From G963665185 sp049723905 (lineage in GTDB: Bacteria; Desulfobacterota; Desulfovibrionia; Desulfovibrionales; Desulfovibrionaceae), in the NCBI RefSeq assembly GCF_049723905.1, contig NZ_JBJKFD010000001.1, positions 1 to 64,000 of the forward strand: DNA of 64,000 nucleotides, written 5' to 3'. Below, piece by piece: positions 55,660 through 64,000 of the stretch (position 1 is the stretch's first letter; the number at the start of each line of letters is the position of its first letter). The notes under the pieces were generated by a model. It was not told where the DNA came from, did no database searches, and saw only the letters and a list, made by a program, of their open reading frames with translations. The translations under genes were made by a program, and so were the position numbers.

Positions 55660-56154
55660 ATGGTTGAAACAAACGAATCCGGTCATATTGAAAAGGTTGT
55701 CTATCTGAACCGCGTCGCCAAGGTTGTTAAGGGCGGACGTCGCTTCAGCTTCAGCGCCCTTGTGGTGGTGGGCGATGGCGAAGGTCAGGTAGGCTACGGG
55801 CTTGGAAAAGCCAACGAAGTTCCCGAAGCTATCCGCAAAGCCTCCGAAAGGGCCAAGCGCGATATGGTCAAGATTTCTCTTCTTGACGGCACACTGCCCT
55901 TCGCGACTGTTGGCGAGTTCGGCGCAGCACGCGTCGTGCTCAAGCCTGCCAGCAAGGGTACCGGCATCATTGCCGGTGGTCCGGTGCGCGCCGTCATGGA
56001 AGCCGTGGGAGTCCACGACATCCTGACCAAAGCCATTGGTACCAACAATCCTCACAACGTGCTGAAAGCTACCATCGAAGGGCTGACCCAGATGGATAGC
56101 GCCGAGGACATGTCCCGGTTACGCGGCAAGCAACTGACTACGCCAAGAAAGTAG
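55660..56154 (+). CDS. rpsE: Ribosomal protein uS5
   Basis: This 164-residue fidelity protein has VVYLNRVAKVVKGGRRFSFS and GTGIIAGGPVRAVMEAVGVH. ATG 55660 is chosen; the TTG at 55648 in the same frame would add four residues. The ribosome site (AAGGG) is about 12 bases upstream, rather far. Confidence 0.95.
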   Translation: MVETNESGHIEKVVYLNRVAKVVKGGRRFSFSALVVVGDGEGQVGYGLGKANEVPEAIRKASERAKRDMVKISLLDGTLPFATVGEFGAARVVLKPASKGTGIIAGGPVRAVMEAVGVHDILTKAIGTNNPHNVLKATIEGLTQMDSAEDMSRLRGKQLTTPRK

Positions 56155-56163
56155 GGGGCTGCC

Positions 56164-56331
56164 ATGAAAGTCAAACTCGTACGCAGCTCCATCGGTTGCG
56201 GTCCCAAGCAGCAGAAGGTCTTGGAAGCCCTTGGTCTTCGCAAGATCCGCCAGGTCAATGAATTGCCCGACAATAACGCTGTGCGCGGCATGATCCGGAA
56301 AGTGCAGCACTTGGTGGAGGTTTCCGAATAA
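56164..56331 (+). CDS. rpmD: Ribosomal protein uL30
   Basis: This 55-residue protein reads MKVKLVRSSIGCGPKQQKVL to HLVEVSE, the short bacterial L30. It is below common ORF size limits. TAGGGGG precedes its ATG, and its stop shares one base with rplO. Confidence 0.95.
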   Translation: MKVKLVRSSIGCGPKQQKVLEALGLRKIRQVNELPDNNAVRGMIRKVQHLVEVSE

Positions 56332-56786
56332 TGCAATTGCATGAACTTTACCCGTTCGAACCCGAACGGAAAAATAGAAAGCGCATTGGTCGCGGTTCCG
56401 GCTCCGGCTGGGGCAAGACCTCCGGCAAGGGACACAAAGGCCAGAACGCCCGTTCGGGCGGTGGCGTGCGTCCCGGCTTTGAAGGCGGCCAGATGCCTCT
56501 GGCTCGTCGTCTGCCCAAGCGCGGTTTCAAGAATCCCTTCCGTCAGGCCTACGGCGCGGTGAACCTGGATACCCTGGTTACCGCTTTCGAAGGCCAGGCC
56601 GAAATCACCGTGGAAGATATTTACGCAAAGGGGCTTTGCCCCAAGGCTCTTCCCGTGAAGGTTCTGGGCCGCTTTGCTGAAGATGGTTTCAAGGCCAAGT
56701 TGACCGTGGAAGCCCATCGCTTCAGCCAAAGCGCAAGGGAAATGATTGAAAAAGCGGGCGGCACCGTCAAAGCTCTGGAAGGGTAA
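56331..56786 (+). CDS. rplO: Ribosomal protein uL15
   Basis: This 151-residue protein has the Gly-rich N-terminus GRGSGSGWGKTSGKGHKGQN and MPLARRLPKRGFKNPFR. It overlaps rpmD by one base and precedes secY by three. Confidence 0.97.
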   Translation: MQLHELYPFEPERKNRKRIGRGSGSGWGKTSGKGHKGQNARSGGGVRPGFEGGQMPLARRLPKRGFKNPFRQAYGAVNLDTLVTAFEGQAEITVEDIYAKGLCPKALPVKVLGRFAEDGFKAKLTVEAHRFSQSAREMIEKAGGTVKALEG

Positions 56787-56789
56787 ATC

Positions 56790-58100
56790 GTGGCAAGCGG
56801 AGTCGAGAGCCTGGGTAAATTGCCCGAGCTGAGAAAGCGCATCCTGTGGACGTTCGGTCTGCTGGCGTTCTACCGTATCGGCATCCACATCCCAGTACCG
56901 GGTGTGGACGCCGCTGCCATTGCCGAGTTCTTCGAAAGCGCCAGCAATACGCTCTTCGGCCTGTTCGACATGTTTTCCGGTGGAGGCCTTTCCAAGGTCT
57001 CCATTTTTGCCTTGGGGATCATGCCGTATATTTCGGCATCCATCATCTTGCAGCTCCTTACCGTGGTCAGCCCCGAGCTGGCACGTCTTTCCAAAGAGGA
57101 AGGCGCGGAAGGGCGCAAGAAGATTACCCAATACACCCGGTATGGAACCGTGCTTATCACTGTTATTCAGGGATTGGGCATCTCCATTGGACTTGAGTCC
57201 ATGTCCAGCCCGGCCGGAGCATCGGTTGTGCTGGTTCCCGGATGGGGCTTCAGGCTGACGACTATCCTAACCCTTACCGCCGGAACCATACTTATTATGT
57301 GGATCGGCGAACAGATGACGGACAAAGGCATTGGCAACGGCATATCCATGATTATCTTCGCGGGTATCGTGGCCGGACTGCCCAGAGCCGTCTTCAACAC
57401 ATTCCGTCTGCTCTCTGCAGGTGAAATGTCCCTGTTCGTACTGATGGTCCTCATGTTGATCATGGTCGCGGTTCTGGTCTTCATCGTTTTTATGGAACGC
57501 GGACAACGCCGAGTGCCAATCCATTATGCCAAACGGCAGATGGGGCGGCGTATGTACGGCGGCCAGACTTCTCATCTGCCGCTGCGTGTAAACACGGCTG
57601 GGGTTATTCCGCCCATCTTTGCCTCGTCCATCCTTATGTTCCCGGCTACGCTGGCGAACTTTTCGGAAGTGACCTGGCTTAAAGATATTTCGTCGGCGTT
57701 CCAGCCTTCGAGCATTATCTATAACGTTGTATTCGTTGGGCTGGTTGTTTTCTTCTGCTTCTTTTATACGGCTATCATGTTCGATCCGGAGCAGATTGCA
57801 GACAACCTTCGCAAGGCCGGCGGGTTCATTCCCGGCATCCGTCCTGGCGCAAAGACTCAGGAATACATTGATAAGGTTTTGGCCCGCATCACTTTGTGGG
57901 GTGCGGCTTACATCGCGGCCATCTGCGTTCTGCCCATGATCTTTATCACGCAGTTCAGCGTTCCATTCTACTTCGGTGGCACTTCGTTGCTCATCGTGGT
58001 GGGCGTGGCCATGGACTTCATGGGGCAGCTCGAGTCATACACCATTTCCAGGCAGTATGACGGACTGATGAGCAAAGGCGCGAAAATCAAGGGTAGGTAG
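56790..58100 (+). CDS. secY: Protein translocase channel SecY
   Basis: This 436-residue ten-helix membrane channel starts with GTG. Signatures include FYRIGIHIPVPGVD, MPYISASIILQLLTVVSPEL, the cytosolic loop MERGQRRVPIHYAKRQ and GGTSLLIVVGVAMDF. It pairs with SecE encoded 27 kb upstream in this window. map follows directly; adk, present between secY and map in many genomes, is absent here. Confidence 0.97.
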   Translation: MASGVESLGKLPELRKRILWTFGLLAFYRIGIHIPVPGVDAAAIAEFFESASNTLFGLFDMFSGGGLSKVSIFALGIMPYISASIILQLLTVVSPELARLSKEEGAEGRKKITQYTRYGTVLITVIQGLGISIGLESMSSPAGASVVLVPGWGFRLTTILTLTAGTILIMWIGEQMTDKGIGNGISMIIFAGIVAGLPRAVFNTFRLLSAGEMSLFVLMVLMLIMVAVLVFIVFMERGQRRVPIHYAKRQMGRRMYGGQTSHLPLRVNTAGVIPPIFASSILMFPATLANFSEVTWLKDISSAFQPSSIIYNVVFVGLVVFFCFFYTAIMFDPEQIADNLRKAGGFIPGIRPGAKTQEYIDKVLARITLWGAAYIAAICVLPMIFITQFSVPFYFGGTSLLIVVGVAMDFMGQLESYTISRQYDGLMSKGAKIKGR

Positions 58101-58105
58101 TATTT

Positions 58106-58873
58106 GTGAAAAAATTCCGCGGTATTCATATCAAGAGTGCCGCTGAAATCGAGTTGATGCGCGAAGCCAACCGCATCGTAGCAGAAGTTCTCGACGCAAT
58201 CGGCCGGGAAGTTGAACCTGGCAAGCCTACCATGTTCTTTGAAGAATTGGCTCTGAGCCAATGCCGAAAAAATAATGTCCGACCTGCATTCAAAGGGTAT
58301 AAGGGGTTTCCCTTCGCCCTTTGTTGCTCGGTCAACGAAGAAGTCGTTCATGGCTTTCCTTCGGACCGGGTTCTCCAGGAAGGAGACATCGTCTCCTTCG
58401 ACATGGGGGTTGTGTATCGGAAATATTATGGCGATGCAGCCCGGACCTTTACAGTCGGTGAAGTTTCGGGTAATGCTTCTGCGCTTGTGGAAACAACCCG
58501 GGCAACTCTTATGGAAGGAGTCCGGGAAGCACGACCAGGGAATTATCTGGTCGATATTTCCCGAGCCATTCAGAAGCATGCCGAATCCAGAGGGTATTCG
58601 GTAATAAAGCGCTTTGTTGGGCACGGAATCGGTTTGAACCTCCATGAAAAACCGGAAGTCCCTAACTTTGTTACGGACCGTGCCATGGATCTTCCCTTGC
58701 GGGCTGGAATGGTTTTAGCCATCGAGCCGATGCTCACCCTCGGAGGATCCCAGGTCAGGGTGCTGGAAGACAGATGGACTGCGGTTACTGCCGATGGAAC
58801 CCTGTCTGCTCATTTTGAACATACAGTGGCCATTACTGATGATGGCCCTGATATATTGAGCCTTAACAATTAA
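58106..58873 (+). CDS. map: Methionine aminopeptidase, type I
   Basis: This 255-residue metalloenzyme removes the initiator Met. Metal ligands are visible in VSFDMGVVYRKYYGDAARTF (two Asp), GHGIGLNLHE (His), AIEPMLTLGG (Glu) and FEHTVAITDDG (Glu). It starts with GTG and has a weak ribosome site, so translation may be coupled to secY. rpmJ follows without infA between them. Confidence 0.95.
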   Translation: MKKFRGIHIKSAAEIELMREANRIVAEVLDAIGREVEPGKPTMFFEELALSQCRKNNVRPAFKGYKGFPFALCCSVNEEVVHGFPSDRVLQEGDIVSFDMGVVYRKYYGDAARTFTVGEVSGNASALVETTRATLMEGVREARPGNYLVDISRAIQKHAESRGYSVIKRFVGHGIGLNLHEKPEVPNFVTDRAMDLPLRAGMVLAIEPMLTLGGSQVRVLEDRWTAVTADGTLSAHFEHTVAITDDGPDILSLNN

Positions 58874-58931
58874 TAAGGAACTTTTCCGCGATTGCCGCTG
58901 AGACCGGCACGCGTAAGGCAAGGAGACGGTC

Positions 58932-59045
58932 ATGAAAGTACGTCCTTCAGTCAAGAAGATGTGCCCGAAATGCAAGGTCATCAAGCGTAACGGCATTCTC
59001 AGGGTAATTTGCGAAAACCCCCGGCACAAACAGCGCCAGGGATAA
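58932..59045 (+). CDS. rpmJ: Ribosomal protein bL36
   Basis: This 37-residue protein reads MKVRPSVKKMCPKCKVIKRN to ENPRHKQRQG. It has the zinc set CPKC...C...H of C+ L36. AAGGAGA precedes the ATG. It is too short for usual ORF cut-offs. Confidence 0.96.
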   Translation: MKVRPSVKKMCPKCKVIKRNGILRVICENPRHKQRQG

Positions 59046-59057
59046 GTGAGGTAGACC

Positions 59058-59435
59058 GTGGCTCGCATTGCAGGAGTTGATCTCCCCAGAAACAAGCGGC
59101 TTGATATCGCCCTGACCTACATTTACGGCATCGGGCGGACCACTGCGTTGCAGATTCTTGACACTACCGGTATCGACTGGACCAAGAATGCTGACGACCT
59201 GAGCAGTGATGAAGTAAACACCATCCGTCAGGAAATTGAATCGACCCAAAAGGTCGAAGGTGACCTGCGTCGTGAAATCACGCAGAACATCAAACGCCTG
59301 ATGGACATTGGTTGCTATCGTGGTCTTCGCCATCGCAGGAAACTGCCTGTGCGCGGCCAGAGCACCCATGCCAACGCCCGTACCCGCAAGGGACCCCGTC
59401 CCAGCGTTGTCGGTCGTAAGAAGAAAGGCAAATAG
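59058..59435 (+). CDS. rpsM: Ribosomal protein uS13
   Basis: This 125-residue head protein starts with GTG and has MARIAGVDLPRNKRLDIALT and GCYRGLRHRRKLPVRGQ. The usual GQRTxxNARTRKG motif reads GQSTHANARTRKG here, with Ser in place of Arg. A CGCCGCT/AGCGGCG hairpin lies in the 109-base gap before rpsK. Confidence 0.96.
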   Translation: MARIAGVDLPRNKRLDIALTYIYGIGRTTALQILDTTGIDWTKNADDLSSDEVNTIRQEIESTQKVEGDLRREITQNIKRLMDIGCYRGLRHRRKLPVRGQSTHANARTRKGPRPSVVGRKKKGK

Positions 59436-59544
59436 GAAGCAACCGCCGCTAACCTCAGCGGCGTATATATAAGGGCGTGAGTACCGCGGCATCGTTGGAC
59501 ACGCCCCCTTTGGACTATTTTTTCTAGAACCGGAGAAATTCGAT

Positions 59545-59934
59545 ATGGCCAAACCGCGCCGCACCGGAAAAAAGAAAGAAAAAAAGAACATCCCGACCGG
59601 TATTGCTCATATCCAGGCGACGTTCAATAATACCATTATCACCTTCACAGATATGAAGGGGAACGTCGTTTCGTGGGCATCCGCCGGTGGCAGCGGATTT
59701 AAGGGATCGCGCAAATCGACCCCGTTTGCCGCTCAGATTGCAGCGGAAAACGCGGCTAAGAAAGCGCAGGAAAACGGAATGCGTTCCGTGGGCATCTTGG
59801 TCAAGGGACCTGGCTCGGGACGTGAGGCCGCCATGCGTGCCATTAACTCCGTGGGTTTCAAGGTGACGTTCATCCGTGACATCACCCCCGTTCCCCATAA
59901 CGGTTGCCGTCCTCCCAAACGGCGCCGGGTCTAA
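59545..59934 (+). CDS. rpsK: Ribosomal protein uS11
   Basis: This 129-residue platform protein has GIAHIQATFNNTIITFTDMK and the C-terminal signature IRDITPVPHNGCRPPKRRRV. Confidence 0.97.
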   Translation: MAKPRRTGKKKEKKNIPTGIAHIQATFNNTIITFTDMKGNVVSWASAGGSGFKGSRKSTPFAAQIAAENAAKKAQENGMRSVGILVKGPGSGREAAMRAINSVGFKVTFIRDITPVPHNGCRPPKRRRV

Positions 59935-59952
59935 CACTAGGAGGAGTTTGTT

Positions 59953-60579
59953 TTGGCACGTTATAACGGACCCAAATGCCGCCTTTGCCGTCGTGAAGGC
60001 GAGAAACTGTTTTTGAAGGGCGACCGTTGCTACACTGACAAGTGCGCATACGAACGTCGTCCCTATGCCCCGGGTATGCATGGCCGTGCCCGCAAAAAAA
60101 TGAGCGACTACGCGCTGCAGCTTCGTGAGAAGCAGAAAGTGCGTCGCATGTACGGCGTTCTGGAACATCAGTTCCTGCTGTACTTCAAAGAAGCTGACCG
60201 CCGCAAAGGCGTTACCGGTACCAACCTGCTGGCACAGCTTGAATGTCGTCTCGACAATGTCATCTATCGTATGGGATTCGCTAACTCCCGCGACCAGGCT
60301 CGTCAGCTTGTGCGCCACGGCGTATTCATGCGCAATGGCCGTCGCGTCAGCATTCCTTCCATGCAGATTCGCCCCGGCGACGTGATTGAAGTCCGCGAAG
60401 AAAACCGTAAGATTCCCGTAGTTCAGGAAGCCCAGAACGTGATTGCACGTCGTGGCGTACCTTCCTGGATGGAAGTCGACGGCGCAGCTTTCAAGGGCAC
60501 TGTCAAGGCCGTACCTGTTCGTGAGGACATTCAGCATCCCATCAACGAACAGTTGATTGTCGAGCTCTATTCCAAATAA
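59953..60579 (+). CDS. rpsD: Ribosomal protein uS4
   Basis: This 208-residue assembly initiator starts with TTG after AGGAGG and a 12-base gap. The N-terminus has zinc Cys, CRLCRREGEKLFLKGDRCYT plus CAYE, and the S4 domain contains LECRLDNVIYRMGFANSRDQ. It lies in the rpsM-rpsK-rpsD-rpoA-rplQ block. Confidence 0.96.
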   Translation: MARYNGPKCRLCRREGEKLFLKGDRCYTDKCAYERRPYAPGMHGRARKKMSDYALQLREKQKVRRMYGVLEHQFLLYFKEADRRKGVTGTNLLAQLECRLDNVIYRMGFANSRDQARQLVRHGVFMRNGRRVSIPSMQIRPGDVIEVREENRKIPVVQEAQNVIARRGVPSWMEVDGAAFKGTVKAVPVREDIQHPINEQLIVELYSK

Positions 60580-60594
60580 CGCATAGGTGGAAGC

Positions 60595-61627
<1,033 letters not shown>

Positions 61628-61638
<11 letters not shown>

Positions 61639-62251
61639 AAAAGCCGGAAAAAAATTCGGGATGAAGCCGTCTCACCGCAAGTCCATGTTTCGCAACATGG
61701 CTCGCTCCATGGTGACACATGAGCGCATCCGTACGACCGAAATACGGGCCAAAGAACTTTGCAAGGTAGTCGACAGTTTGGTGACTCTTGCTCTGCGCAA
61801 TGACCTGCATGCCCGTCGTCAGGCTTATAAGGTTCTTGAAAACCATCAGCTTGTGCAGAAGCTCTTCGATGAAATCGGACCTCGCTTTGCTGGTGTAAAC
61901 GGTGGTTTTACTCGTGTTGTAAAGCTGGGACAGCCCCGCCGCGGCGATTGCGCTGCCATGGCTGTGATTGAGTTCAGCCTGCTGGCTGGCGAAAAGCCCG
62001 CTGCCAAGACCGAGGAAAAGCCTGCCGGAGAGGCAAAGCCGAAGAAGGCTCCTGCCAAGAAAACGGCTGCTGCCAAGAAGGAAGAGGCTCCTGCTGAAGA
62101 AGCGGAAGCCAAACCCAAAAAGGCTCCTGCCAAGAAAAAGGCTGCTCCCAAAAAGGAAGAGGCTCCTGCTGAAGAAGCCGCTGCCACAGAAGAGGAATCT
62201 GCAGAAGAGAAATCTGCAGAAGAAAAGCCTGCTGAAAAAACTGAAGAATAA
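61628..62251 (+). CDS. rplQ: Ribosomal protein bL17 with long repeat-rich tail
   Basis: Residues 1-118 are a normal bL17 (MRHRKAGKKFGMKPSHRKSM, THERIRTTEIRAKELCKVVD). An extra tail of about 89 residues follows, rich in Lys, Ala, Pro and Glu, whereas bL17 usually ends near 120-130. The tail holds two tandem 24-residue units (residues 136-159 and 161-184; AKPKKAPAKK...EEAPAEEA), 22 of 24 positions identical, then an acidic EESAEEKSAEEKPAEK end. It would be disordered and charged. It ends the alpha block before a terminator. Confidence 0.95.
62033..62179 (+). repeat. 72-bp tandem coding repeat in rplQ
   Basis: Two 72-base units (62033-62104 and 62108-62179) separated by one codon encode the same 24-residue Lys/Ala/Pro/Glu module with two substitutions (Thr to Lys, Ala to Pro). 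Confidence 0.85.
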
Positions 62252-62279
62252 GCAGTTTTTTCAAATTACCTGTCTGTTC

Positions 62280-62310
62280 AAGGGCGATCCGTTAGGGTCG
62301 CCCTTTTTTT
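62280..62310 (+). terminator. Rho-independent terminator of the alpha operon
   Basis: AAGGGCGATCC pairs with GGGTCGCCCTT around GTTA and is followed by a run of T. Confidence 0.9.
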
Positions 62311-62352
62311 GTACTATGAAAATAGATCCGTCCCATGTATTGTATTGGCATT

Positions 62353-63264
62353 ATGGATATTCGACGTCTTGAGGCGTTCAGCAAAGTGTATGAGCTTGGC
62401 AGCTTTTCCAAAGCAGGTGAAGAGCTTTTTCTTTCACAGCCTACCATCAGCGCACATGTTTCCTCTCTTGAAGATGAGCTGGGCGTACGACTTTTTGACC
62501 GGCTCGGCAGAACCATCGTGCCTACAAAGGCCGGAGATATCCTTTATCGCCATGCTTGCGAGGCGTTCAAGAGCCTTGAGAATGCACAGGCGGAAATTGG
62601 TCTGTTGCAGAATTCCGTTGGTGGGGAATTGGTTGTGGGTGCGAGTACCATACCCGGCCATTATTTTCTTCCACAGGTCATTTCTGGTTTTCTGAATCAG
62701 CATCCTGCTGTCAAAGCTATCCTTCGTATTGAAGACTCCGCAGAAATTGTTCGACTGGTCGCTTCCGGCGAGGTAGGACTTGGAGTTGTCGGGGCCGAGT
62801 ATGCGTCGACAGGGCTGACGTATGAAAAGCTTTTTACCGACGATCTTGTGGCTATTGGGCCTGCCGGACGCCGTTGCGGCGGGTGGGATGATTGCAAGCA
62901 AGTCATCGCCATGCCCTGGGTGGTGCGTGAGAAAGGGTCAGGCACTAGGGAGACCACTCTGCGCGCTCTGGAGCAGGGCGGATATCAGCCGCATACTTTT
63001 CATACTGCCATCACTGTTTGCAGTACGCATGCTGTTCTGGAGTGTGTCCGGTTGGGACTGGGAGTGAGTATTACTTCGCGGATGGCGGCCAAGAGCTATC
63101 TGGAGCGCGGGGAATTAGTCGAGCTTGATTTGCCCGGAGTTGCCCTGCAGCGCAGTATGTTCCTCGTATACCATGAAAAGATGCACAGGTTTCCGGTCAA
63201 CAGATTCTTTTTCGATCATATCCGGGCTGTGGCATTGGAAATTGAATCCCGTAAAAGCGCATAA
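62353..63264 (+). CDS. LysR-family regulator, selenium-metabolism type
   Basis: This 303-residue regulator has the N-terminal winged helix-turn-helix (MDIRRLEAFSKVYELGSFSK, EELFLSQPTISAHVSSLEDE) and a periplasmic-binding-like effector domain (GGELVVGASTIPGHYFLPQV, LGLGVSITSRMAAKSYLERG). I prefer the MDIRRLEAF start; an in-frame ATG six codons earlier exists and neither has a clear ribosome site. It ends six bases before selD in the same direction, which fits the selenium metabolism-associated LysR group. The ligand is unknown. Confidence 0.88.
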   Translation: MDIRRLEAFSKVYELGSFSKAGEELFLSQPTISAHVSSLEDELGVRLFDRLGRTIVPTKAGDILYRHACEAFKSLENAQAEIGLLQNSVGGELVVGASTIPGHYFLPQVISGFLNQHPAVKAILRIEDSAEIVRLVASGEVGLGVVGAEYASTGLTYEKLFTDDLVAIGPAGRRCGGWDDCKQVIAMPWVVREKGSGTRETTLRALEQGGYQPHTFHTAITVCSTHAVLECVRLGLGVSITSRMAAKSYLERGELVELDLPGVALQRSMFLVYHEKMHRFPVNRFFFDHIRAVALEIESRKSA

Positions 63265-63270
63265 GGAACA

Positions 63271-64000
63271 ATGAAAAAATTTTCGCTGGTCTCCACTGTA
63301 AAAGCTGCTGGTTGAGCAGCCAAAATTGCTCCGGGGGACCTGGAGTCTGTTTTGGCGGGCCTTAACATGCCGCACGATTCACGCCTTCTGACAAGCCAAT
63401 CAACCAATGAGGACAGTGCCATTTTGACATTTCCTTCGGGGCAGGCGCTTGTTCAGACTGTGGACTTTTTTACGCCCATCGTAAACGATCCCGTATGGTT
63501 CGGTCGTATCGCCGCTGCCAATGCGCTTTCGGATGTGTACGCAATGGGGGGGGAGCCCTATTGCGCCATGAACATCGTCTGTTTTCCCATCAAGACCATG
63601 GACAAGTCCATTTTGCAGGGAATTTTACAAGGGGGGCTGGAAAAGATCACCGAGGCAGGCGCCGTGCTTGCCGGTGGCCATAGCGTGGAAGACGATGAGA
63701 TAAAATACGGCCTTGCCGTTACCGGGGTGGTGCCTCCGGACAGCTTTGCTTCCAACGACGGCCTGTGCCCCGGCGACATGCTGTTGCTGACCAAGCCTAT
63801 TGGCACAGGGGTTTTGGCGACAGCCCTGAAAGCCGACCTTCCCGAAGAGGACATCTACGAACGGCGTCTGTATGAAGTCGCCTCCCGCCTGAACAAGGGC
63901 GGCGGAAGAGCTGTGCGGGAGCTTGGGCTGCGAGGTGCCACGGATATAACCGGTTTCGGACTTGGAGGGCATCTGCTGGAAATGGCCAAGGCGTCCGGGG
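63271..64000 (+). CDS. selD: Selenide, water dikinase SelD, selenocysteine-containing (3' partial)
   Basis: This enzyme makes selenophosphate from selenide and ATP. ATG 63271 opens MKKFSLVSTVKAAG, then an in-frame TGA (63313-63315) at codon 15, then AAKIAPGDLESVLAGL and an open frame to the window end. The TGA aligns with catalytic Cys17 of E. coli SelD, and Lys18 with its essential Lys20. Downstream signatures are unmistakable: TVDFFTPIVNDPVWFGRIAA, NALSDVYAMGGEP, LAGGHSVEDDEIKYG, LTKPIGTGVLATAL and TDITGFGLGGHL. The TGA is therefore read as selenocysteine. AAGGA lies before the ATG. The C-terminal part is beyond the window. Confidence 0.95.
63316..63348 (+). promoter_or_regulatory. Bacterial SECIS-like hairpin in selD
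   Basis: CTCCGG (63329-63334) and CTGGAG (63340-63345) form a six-pair stem with a G-rich GGGAC loop, starting 13 bases after the UGA codon. Position and loop fit a SelB-binding bacterial SECIS. Only local pairing was inspected. Confidence 0.65.

Overview
The window is chromosomal DNA from what is most likely a sulfate-reducing deltaproteobacterium of the Desulfovibrionales (Desulfovibrio or Pseudodesulfovibrio type). This is an inference from gene content: an archaeal-type split glutamate synthase, an hdrCBA-flxDCBA electron-bifurcation cluster of the kind described in Desulfovibrio vulgaris, a selenocysteine-type selD beside its LysR regulator, and hairpin-rich GC-heavy intergenic repeats. 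I see no prophage, CRISPR array, insertion sequence or rRNA gene.

Region 1 (1-15.6 kb) is metabolic and regulatory. It opens with the end of a glutamine amidotransferase subunit, then the FMN/ferredoxin subunit and a fused GXGXG/GltD-like subunit of glutamate synthase. A BaiN-family flavoprotein follows, then argF, argG and argH, which convert ornithine to arginine. After these come a cyclic-nucleotide-gated MscS channel (minus strand), a cysteine-rich PAS histidine kinase, a PilZ protein and two small unknown genes. The gaps here are crowded with long hairpins belonging to at least three repeat families.

Region 2 (15.6-27.1 kb) begins with the seven overlapping genes hdrC-hdrB-hdrA-flxD-flxC-flxB-flxA, an NAD(H)-linked flavin-based electron-bifurcating complex. 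Next come rpmE, a DUF1385 membrane protein, prfA, prmC and lpxC. lpxC has a well-spaced candidate sigma-54 promoter.

Region 3 (27.8-62.3 kb) is a nearly unbroken translation/transcription super-cluster: tRNA-Thr-Tyr-Gly-Thr, tuf, rpmG, tRNA-Trp, secE, nusG, rplKAJL, rpoBC, then (after one reversed glycerate kinase gene) rpsL, rpsG, fusA, a second tuf, and the S10-spc-alpha genes through rplQ. The two EF-Tu proteins differ by one residue. L17 carries a long Lys/Ala/Glu-rich tail built from a tandem repeat.

Region 4 (62.3-64 kb) holds a selenium-associated LysR regulator and the start of selD. Its catalytic residue is encoded by an in-frame UGA followed by a SECIS-like hairpin, so an ordinary ORF search misses the gene. 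The most noteworthy unexplained signal is the roughly 57-126 bp inverted-repeat family at 5.1, 6.4 and 10.6 kb. It overlaps the ends of baiN and argH and can supply a Leu-Leu-Lys-Lys-Ala-Arg-stop C-terminus.
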